Under the pieces are notes generated by a model, which searched no databases, was not told the DNA's origin, and saw only the letters and a list, made by a program, of their open reading frames with translations. From contig JAFUXE010000022.1 of the NCBI GenBank assembly GCA_017477205.1, forward strand, positions 1 to 19,608: a stretch of DNA of 19,608 bases. The letters run 5' to 3'. Both the position numbers and the translations under genes were made by a program. Source of the DNA: Alloprevotella sp. (GTDB taxonomy: Bacteria; Bacteroidota; Bacteroidia; Bacteroidales; Bacteroidaceae). Shown in pieces: positions 14,644 to 19,608 of the stretch (position 1 is its first letter; each line of letters begins with the position of its first letter).

Positions 14644-14677
14644 GGGAAAGAACACAACCATATCCTATATCACCACC

Positions 14678-15241
14678 ATGCTCCACCTCATTGCCTGCCT
14701 GGGAAACATCGGGGACGAATACGCCGCCACGCGCCACAACATCGGCTTCCGCGTTGCCGACAAGCTGGCCGCACAAGCGGGCATCGCCTTCCAGGACAAG
14801 CGCTACGGCTTCGTAGGCCGCATGCGCGTCAAGAATCAGGAGTTGCTCCTGCTGAAGCCCTCCACCTACATGAACCTGTCCGGCAATGCCGTGCGCTACT
14901 GGATGCAGAAGGAGAACATTCCCCTGGAACGCCTGCTCGTCGTCGTTGACGACCTCTCCCTCCCCTTCGGTACCCTGCGCATGAAGCCCGGTGGCAGCGA
15001 GGCCGGGCACAACGGCCTGCGCAGCATCACGCAGCAGCTCGGCACGCAGCAGTATGCCCGCCTGCGCTTCGGCATCGGGAACGACTTTCAGCGCGGAGGG
15101 CAGATAGACTTCGTGCTGGGAGAGTTCCTTCCCGAGGAACTGGAACACATGGACGAGCGCGTCACGCTGGCGGCAGATGCCGTGAAGGCATACGCTCTGA
15201 GCGGCATTGCCTTTGCCATGAACAACTATAACAATAAGTAA
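14678..15241 (+). CDS. pth: Peptidyl-tRNA hydrolase
   Basis: This 187-residue enzyme cleaves peptidyl-tRNA released from stalled ribosomes. Catalytic and tRNA-contacting residues are in place: Asn10 and His20 in [19 protein letters not shown], Asn66 in [11 protein letters not shown], Asp91 in VDDLSLP, and Asn112 in [12 protein letters not shown]. The ATG at 14678 gives the usual length; an in-frame ATG at 14615 would add 21 non-conserved residues and lies in the terminator stem. I see no clear TAnnTTTG promoter between the terminator and the start, so expression may depend on read-through. hslR follows 18 bp later. Confidence 0.97.
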   Translation: MLHLIACLGNIGDEYAATRHNIGFRVADKLAAQAGIAFQDKRYGFVGRMRVKNQELLLLKPSTYMNLSGNAVRYWMQKENIPLERLLVVVDDLSLPFGTLRMKPGGSEAGHNGLRSITQQLGTQQYARLRFGIGNDFQRGGQIDFVLGEFLPEELEHMDERVTLAADAVKAYALSGIAFAMNNYNNK

Positions 15242-15259
15242 AGAGAACAGACCTAAAGA

Positions 15260-15676
15260 GTGGAAGCCCGTATAGACAAATGGCTCTGGGCGGCACGCAT
15301 CTACAAGACGCGAAGCCTTGCCGCAGAAGCCTGCAAGAACAACCGCATACAAATCAACGGCGCCACGGCGAAGCCTTCACGCACGGTGAAGGACGGCGAC
15401 GAGGTTGCCGTCCGCAAGCCGCCCGTCACGTACACCTTCCGCGTGCTGCAAGCCATTGAGAAGCGTGTGGGCGCGAAGCTTCTCCCGCAGATATTGGAGA
15501 ACATCACGCCGCAGGAACAGTACGAAGTGCTCGAGATGTCACGCATCAGCGGCTTTGTAGATCGCGCACGCGGCACCGGACGTCCCACGAAGAAAGACCG
15601 CCGCGCCCTGGACGAATGGGCAGCACCGACCTTCCTCGACGAAGACTTCTTCGACTTCGAGGATATTGAGGACTAA
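15260..15676 (+). CDS. hslR: S4-domain RNA-binding protein, Hsp15-like
   Basis: This 138-residue protein resembles E. coli Hsp15, which binds free 50S subunits that still hold a nascent chain on tRNA. The S4 domain is at about 1-60 (ARIDKWLWAARIYKTRSLAAEACKNNRIQINGATAKPSRTVKDGD), and the basic C-terminal GRPTKKDRRALDEW matches the family; an acidic tail rich in Asp, Glu and Phe (FLDEDFFDFEDIED) ends it. The start is GTG at 15260, since the conserved domain begins at once and no ATG is nearby. It lies 18 bp after pth. L25, Pth and Hsp15 side by side form a ribosome and stalled-chain rescue group. Confidence 0.92.
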   Translation: MEARIDKWLWAARIYKTRSLAAEACKNNRIQINGATAKPSRTVKDGDEVAVRKPPVTYTFRVLQAIEKRVGAKLLPQILENITPQEQYEVLEMSRISGFVDRARGTGRPTKKDRRALDEWAAPTFLDEDFFDFEDIED

Positions 15677-15703
15677 AGCCCATAGCACCCAAAAGCATAA
15701 GGA

Positions 15704-15746
15704 AATCCGCAGGTTCCCGTTCATCGTGGAACCTGCGGATTCTTTT
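15704..15746 (+). terminator. Terminator between convergent hslR and PD40 genes
   Basis: A perfect 14-bp stem (AATCCGCAGGTTCC at 15704-15717 against 15728-15741) with a 10-nt loop is followed by C and four Ts. It is 27 nt after the hslR stop and 18 nt before the end of the convergent gene. On the minus strand the stem is followed by only a short T-run, so termination in that direction would be weaker. Confidence 0.88.
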
Positions 15747-15764
15747 CGTCACAACGGCTTATGT

Positions 15765-17291
15765 TTACAGCGCCTTGTAGCTCACGGGCTTCAGGGCGTC
15801 GTCGTTATAGATGACGTCGTGGAACTGCTGCGGCGTGAAGCGCACGCGGGAGCGCGAGAACTCGGGAACGTTGTAGCTCTTCATGAGCATCAGGTTGTGC
15901 TCGGGGTCTTCCTGCGGGAGGACAAAGGCCTTGTGGGCGTGTCCCTCCTTGTCGAAGTAGGCGATGAAGGGGCGCGAGTAGTTTCCGTCCATACGCCGCG
16001 AGGCGAAGACAATCCAGCGTCCGTTGCTGCTCCAGCCGTGATAGCTGTCCACGCCGGGGGAGTTGGCTTCCGTGAGCGCGTAGTTGTCGCCCGTCTGCAA
16101 GTCCTTTATCCAGAGGTCGCTGTCGTGGTGCCAGATGTGGAACTGTCCGAATGCGCCGCGAGCATAGAGCAGGTAGCGGCCGTCGGGGCTGATGCGGGGA
16201 ACGGAGGCGCTCATCTTCTCCGAGGCACAGTCCACGACCATCTCCGGCGCGCCGAAGGTGCGCGTTGCGGCGTCGAAGCTCAGGCGCTTGATGTCGTAGC
16301 GTGCCACGGGATGGTAGCGCATGATGGTGTCAACGGCGACGGAGTCGGGCAGGCCGCGGAACATCGGCATGTAGGCAGAGCAGTAGTAGAGTGCACTGCC
16401 GTCCGGTGCCCAGCAGGGGAAGGTCTCGAAGGTATCATCGCTCTTGAGGATGTTGGAAATCGTGTGGTTCTCCACGTCGTAGAAGAGGAGGTCCGAGCCA
16501 TAGTCCACGACCTCAATCTTGTTGGGATGCTGCAAGTGGAAGGCCTGTCCGGTCTTGTTCGTGGAGAAGGCGATGAGCGGCAGCGTGGGATGCCAGCTCG
16601 GATAGACGGCATTTCCTGCCGTGGAGTCCGTCGTCATCTTCAGCTTCTCCACCTTGTCGCCGTCCACCATGATGGTGCCGCCGTGCTTGGCACGCACGTG
16701 GAAGAGCATGCGCTGCGTGTCGTAACCCTGAAAGTTATGGCAGTTCACGCAGTGGTTCTGGGTGTCGTCGAACTCGCGGTTGTTTTCATAGATGACATAT
16801 TCGTCGAAGTTCTCCAGGTCGCGCTGGTAGAGTCCCATCTGGCGATAGAGCTCGTAGCTGGGCTCTATGAGGCGGTAGGAGAGATAGCGGTCAATGGGCT
16901 CGGCAGCCACCGTGAGGGTATATGCGGGGAAGCTTACCCAGGCGTCGCCGCACTTCGCATAGAGGCGCACGGTGAGGTCCTTTCCCTTGGCAGCTTGCAG
17001 GAGTTGCTTCCACTGCAAGGTGTCGAACATGACTTTCCCGTCCTTGCCGGCTCCGGCCACAAGGCTCTGCCCTGCACCCTCCAGGGCGCAGACGAAGTCC
17101 GTGCCTTCCGAGCGCACCTGGAAGTTCAGCGGTGCGATGTTGGGAGGGATGACGATGTCGCGGTAGTCAGGGTAAATCTCAGCCTGCTCCTTGACGGGCG
17201 TGCTGTTGGCGGGTATCTCGGGCGTCTTGCTGCAAGCCGTGAAGGCTGCCATGCATACGGCTGTCAATATATACAATGATAACCTTTTCAT
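15765..17291 (-). CDS. PD40 (TolB-like propeller) lipoprotein with a CxxCH motif
   Basis: This 508-residue protein has a lipoprotein signal with lipobox FTAC and Cys20 as the acylation site, so it should be anchored in the outer or inner membrane. Residues ~40-170 form a domain I do not recognise. A CVNCH motif at 181-185, flanked by DDTQNHC, is of the form used for covalent haem c attachment. From about 225 to 490 there are WD40-like/PD40 blades (YPSWHPTLPLIAFSTN, FPCWAPDGSALYYCS, VPRISPDGRYLLYARG, YHGWSSNGRWIVFASRR). The family is often annotated as a TolB-like or cytochrome c biogenesis protein, without known function. It starts 12 bp after the DUF6057 gene, its usual companion. Additional Cys residues in the propeller could form a disulfide. 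Whether haem is bound is unproven. Confidence 0.9.
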   Translation of the reverse strand: MKRLSLYILTAVCMAAFTACSKTPEIPANSTPVKEQAEIYPDYRDIVIPPNIAPLNFQVRSEGTDFVCALEGAGQSLVAGAGKDGKVMFDTLQWKQLLQAAKGKDLTVRLYAKCGDAWVSFPAYTLTVAAEPIDRYLSYRLIEPSYELYRQMGLYQRDLENFDEYVIYENNREFDDTQNHCVNCHNFQGYDTQRMLFHVRAKHGGTIMVDGDKVEKLKMTTDSTAGNAVYPSWHPTLPLIAFSTNKTGQAFHLQHPNKIEVVDYGSDLLFYDVENHTISNILKSDDTFETFPCWAPDGSALYYCSAYMPMFRGLPDSVAVDTIMRYHPVARYDIKRLSFDAATRTFGAPEMVVDCASEKMSASVPRISPDGRYLLYARGAFGQFHIWHHDSDLWIKDLQTGDNYALTEANSPGVDSYHGWSSNGRWIVFASRRMDGNYSRPFIAYFDKEGHAHKAFVLPQEDPEHNLMLMKSYNVPEFSRSRVRFTPQQFHDVIYNDDALKPVSYKAL

Positions 17292-17303
17292 ATATCGGGA
17301 TTT

Positions 17304-18914
17304 TTAGTTCACGGCCGCTTCGCGAGGCGACTTCTTTCCGGTCGCTATGCTGTCGTTGTTTTCACAATAGTAATAGTACATGTACGTGCCTAACCAGCGG
17401 CCCTTCAGCTCCGTGCGCAGCTTTTCCTTGTCCTTCATGTACTCTTTTGCATCCATGAGGAACGACTGTAGTTCAGACATCACCAGCTGGGAGTTCGGCA
17501 GGATGTTCACTACGTCCTTGTGGGCACCCTTGTCCTTCAGACTGAGGCAGCAGATGGCCTGCTGGACGGTCATCGGGAGGTTCATGTTCTTTTGTCTCAT
17601 GGCCATGACGCGCGGCATCATCGCCAGAAGGTCCTTGGAGTACATGCAGGCAGCCGTCGAGGTGATGAGGGTTTCGTCGGAGCCCTCCATCAGTCCGAGG
17701 TTGTAGCCCATGAAGGCGGGCTGGCGGTACTGCTGCTCATACTTGTGCTCGCGGGGCTTCAGCTTCCTGACCAGTGCCAGCTCCGGGTCTTCCTCTATCA
17801 GCTTCGGGTTGTCCACCATCGGCTCGTAGCGCGCGATGAAGTCCTTCTCGAAGGGCAGGCTCTTCAGGATGCGGAAGTACTTCCGGGCAAGTTCCTTCTC
17901 CTCCATCATCACGGCACAGAGCGCCATTCGCTTCATGTTGTACGTCGTGGGGCCGTTCATGACGGTATATTCCAGCGCGTAGTGGTAGGCCACCTGCACC
18001 AGGCCGGCCTCGAAGTCGGCATCGGCTTGCAGGATGCCGTACTCCTCGCCGCCGTCGTGCTTCTCAAGGCCTCCGTTGACGGGATAGTTGTAGGGTATCT
18101 CGTACAGTCGTTCCAGGAGTTCTCCCTGCTGGAGCAGGGCAATGGCGAAGTAGGCTGCCACGGAGCGTGTGGGACGCCGTGCGCTCAGTCCGTCCTCAAT
18201 CATGCCCTCCCAGTCCTGCTGCCACAGCCGTTGCTGCATGCGTGCCGTCAGGATGGGGTTCTGCTGGGCAGTGAGCGCATAGCCGTAGAGCGCGCCCGCC
18301 ACCACCAGCATCAGCATCAGGCCCCACGGACGTGCCGCAGCCTTGGGCTGTGCCTCCGTACGCTTGCGGCGCAGCAGGGCGGCCACGGCATAGGCCACGG
18401 CGGCCACGAGCAGCGTTCCCACGGCCAGCAGGACGAAGCGGCTCGGCTCGTTCTTGTAGTAGAGGTTCGTGCCCTGCGCCACCATCCAGGCCAGCTCCGC
18501 GAGGGGGACAACGGCCCCAACGCCTGCCCACGCGGCCGGAAGCCGCAGCAGGCGGTCCAGGAGCCATGCCGTAAGCGTCAGCACGCATGCCAGCAGCAAT
18601 CCGCCAAGCCACTTGCTCTTGTAGGCGAGCAACAGCCAGCGCATGCCCCAGTACAGGGTTCCCAGCGGCTTGTCCGTCAGGAACTTCATGCTCACGGCAT
18701 CACCGTTCACGAACGACTCCTGCTGTGCACGGGCAAACACGTCGCCATAGACCAGCGTGCAAAAGACAGCCAGCACGACAAACAGCACGCCATACGTCCA
18801 CGCGGGACGCACGGCAAACGTTTTCTTCCTCTTTGCAGGACCTGCGGGAAGGCCGCCCCGTACGGGAACAGCCTTCACGCCCTGCCTGCCCTGAGAGTTT
18901 CTCCTTTTCGACAT
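17304..18914 (-). CDS. DUF6057 family membrane protein
   Basis: This 536-residue protein has a very basic 35-residue start, then about five membrane segments (roughly 39-57, 102-119, 128-147, 160-181, 197-214) and a large soluble part from ~220 to the end. The soluble part begins NPILTARMQQRLWQQDWEGMIEDG and continues with helical pairs reminiscent of TPR repeats (AAYFAIALLQQGELLERLYEI, KELARKYFRILKSLPFE). This layout fits DUF6057, a Bacteroidota family found next to the PD40/CxxCH lipoprotein. No catalytic motif is visible. The gene lies 13 bp after the BspA-like remnant and 12 bp before the lipoprotein gene. No promoter could be placed in the short upstream gap; transcription may come through the remnant from the repeat arm or from a promoter inside it. 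Confidence 0.85.
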   Translation of the reverse strand: MSKRRNSQGRQGVKAVPVRGGLPAGPAKRKKTFAVRPAWTYGVLFVVLAVFCTLVYGDVFARAQQESFVNGDAVSMKFLTDKPLGTLYWGMRWLLLAYKSKWLGGLLLACVLTLTAWLLDRLLRLPAAWAGVGAVVPLAELAWMVAQGTNLYYKNEPSRFVLLAVGTLLVAAVAYAVAALLRRKRTEAQPKAAARPWGLMLMLVVAGALYGYALTAQQNPILTARMQQRLWQQDWEGMIEDGLSARRPTRSVAAYFAIALLQQGELLERLYEIPYNYPVNGGLEKHDGGEEYGILQADADFEAGLVQVAYHYALEYTVMNGPTTYNMKRMALCAVMMEEKELARKYFRILKSLPFEKDFIARYEPMVDNPKLIEEDPELALVRKLKPREHKYEQQYRQPAFMGYNLGLMEGSDETLITSTAACMYSKDLLAMMPRVMAMRQKNMNLPMTVQQAICCLSLKDKGAHKDVVNILPNSQLVMSELQSFLMDAKEYMKDKEKLRTELKGRWLGTYMYYYYCENNDSIATGKKSPREAAVN

Positions 18915-18927
18915 ATCTTGTTAATGA

Positions 18928-19403
18928 TTATTTCAGCACTTTGCGGGCTCCCACGACATACACGCCCTTCTGCTGACGACTTGACGACCCGAGGACTTGA
19001 CGTCCTTGCAGGTCGTAGCATCTGTCAGATTGCAGGCTGTCAGGTCGTCCGACGACGTCGATGCCCGTCACGCGTGCCTTCAGCGCGGTAATCTCCTCGT
19101 CCGTCATGCCGACGATGTTCGCCACCACGTTCATCGACTCGCCAAACTCGCGCTCCACAACCCATTGCTTGGCTGTGTAGGCACTCTTCGCGGCGGCAGG
19201 GACGTAGAGCGTACCCTCGTCGATCAGGCGGTCGTTGTACAGGGCGTATTCTGCCACGTTTGCCGGCGGCGTGGTACTGAGGAAGTACACGCGGTCCATC
19301 TTGTCACTGCCGTAGAATACGGTTTCGCCGATGGTTTCCACCTTCTCGGAGAACACGCATTCCTCCAGCTGTTCGCAGGCGTAGAAAGCGTTGTCCCCTA
19401 TAT
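18928..19403 (-). pseudogene. 3' remnant of a BspA-like leucine-rich-repeat surface protein
   Basis: The frame is open from the repeat boundary to the stop at 18928 and encodes about 158 residues. It begins inside a BspA-type LRR (VTNIGDNAFYACEQLEECVF, then VETIGETVFYGSDKMDRVYF), goes on through TLYVPAAAKSAYTAKQW, a usual end of such LRR domains, and closes with YDLQGRQV and GVYVVGARKVLK, the same tail type as the protein at 516. There is no signal peptide or ATG. Upstream the frame enters the inverted repeat and meets a stop (19429-19431). A GTG at 19356 could start a 142-residue product, but this would lack an export signal. It is either a gene cut by the repeat or the distal part of a gene wrongly joined by assembly. 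Confidence 0.8.
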
Positions 19404-19608
19404 TTGTTACGGGGGAATTTATAACTCTTTAGAAATCATTTTGTTACCTTGTTTTTAATGGTAATTAGGTAACGATTTAGAAACGAGCTGAATTACATAT
19501 TCTGTCTCGTTATACACATTTCCAAAGAACGCTTCTTAGTGAGTGCAAAGTTAATCATTTATTCTGTTACCACCAAAGAAACTGGCAAAAACTTAACGTT
19601 TTTATAGG
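19404..19608 (-). repeat. Right arm of the 205-bp terminal inverted repeat
   Basis: This is the inverted copy of 1-205, with 141 identical outer bases and five differences in the inner 64 bases. It carries the same promoter, leader hairpin and mini-ORF, here pointing at the BspA-like remnant. Homology ends at GTAACAA (19404-19410 read on the minus strand), exactly where the LRR coding sequence becomes recognisable. Confidence 0.97.
19546..19577 (-). promoter_or_regulatory. Promoter in the right repeat arm
   Basis: The minus strand has TTTG at 19577-19574, a 20-bp spacer and TAACTTTG at 19553-19546, identical to the left arm. It would transcribe into the BspA-like remnant and possibly on into the DUF6057-PD40 pair, which has no other visible promoter. 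Confidence 0.55.

Noticed and set aside
14615..14677. Longer pth start
   Set aside because: The ATG lies in the terminator hairpin and the 21 added residues precede the normal Pth N-terminus.
15666..17279. A 537-codon plus-strand frame opposite the PD40 lipoprotein
   Set aside because: It is a codon-bias shadow: the minus-strand frame has a lipobox, CxxCH and propeller motifs, this one has none.
17520..19091. A 523-codon plus-strand frame opposite DUF6057
   Set aside because: It runs across two genes and their spacer on the other strand and has the His/Arg/Gln-rich composition of a shadow frame.
1..19608. Linear plasmid or phage with inverted terminal repeats
   Set aside because: The content is chromosomal housekeeping genes without replication, partition or phage genes, and the 141-bp identity fits an assembly node better than a telomere.

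Overview
The window looks like a contig from a Bacteroidales genome, most likely Prevotella or a close relative. Starts lack Shine-Dalgarno sequences, and the usable promoters match the Bacteroidota pattern TTTG-N19-24-TAnnTTTG. Gene families typical of the group are present: a ~310-residue NusB, DUF5606, the PUR-like DUF3276 protein, DUF6057 with a PD40 lipoprotein, BspA-type leucine-rich repeats, and secreted proteins ending in a 'DLQGRxV ... GxYxxxxxKVxK' tail. The core is GC-rich (long spurious antisense frames occur everywhere), while the first large gene is visibly AT-rich. No rRNA, tRNA, CRISPR array, transposase or integrase was found.

Layout. (1) 1-515: one arm of a long terminal inverted repeat carrying a promoter, a leader hairpin and a six-codon mini-ORF, then a 24-bp tandem repeat and a second promoter. 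(2) 516-4283: a large secreted surface protein with a compositional break near 3400, a 62-residue acidic small protein and a strong terminator. (3) 4284-5813: palindrome-rich spacer, an operator-like double palindrome, and an AAA ATPase of the AAA_14/DUF4143 type. (4) 5852-13221, minus strand: a tightly packed run of nine housekeeping genes in the order nusB, yajC, ybbR-like, coaE, DUF5606, carboxy(nor)spermidine dehydrogenase, radical SAM, bcp, recA, closed by a hairpin terminator. An 8-bp-module minisatellite fills the bcp-recA spacer. (5) 13306-15746, plus strand: DUF3276, rplY, pth, hslR, with structured 3' and 5' RNA elements. (6) 15765-19403, minus strand: a PD40 lipoprotein with a CxxCH motif, its DUF6057 membrane partner, and the 3' part of a BspA-like gene. 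(7) 19404-19608: the other arm of the inverted repeat.

How the parts relate. The minus-strand run joins transcription antitermination (NusB), protein export (YajC), CoA synthesis, polyamine synthesis, peroxide defence and recombination in what reads as one transcription unit. The plus-strand group is a ribosome and nascent-chain-rescue set (L25, Pth, Hsp15). DUF6057 and the PD40 lipoprotein form a two-gene envelope module of unknown function. The two window ends are alike: each has the same 205-bp element pointing inward at a locus for a surface protein with the same type of C-terminal tail. The outermost 141 bp of the two arms are identical and diverge at base 142, which is what a k=141 assembly graph junction would give. 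The ends are therefore a repeat of unknown copy number, possibly mobile or invertible, and not necessarily a physical terminus.
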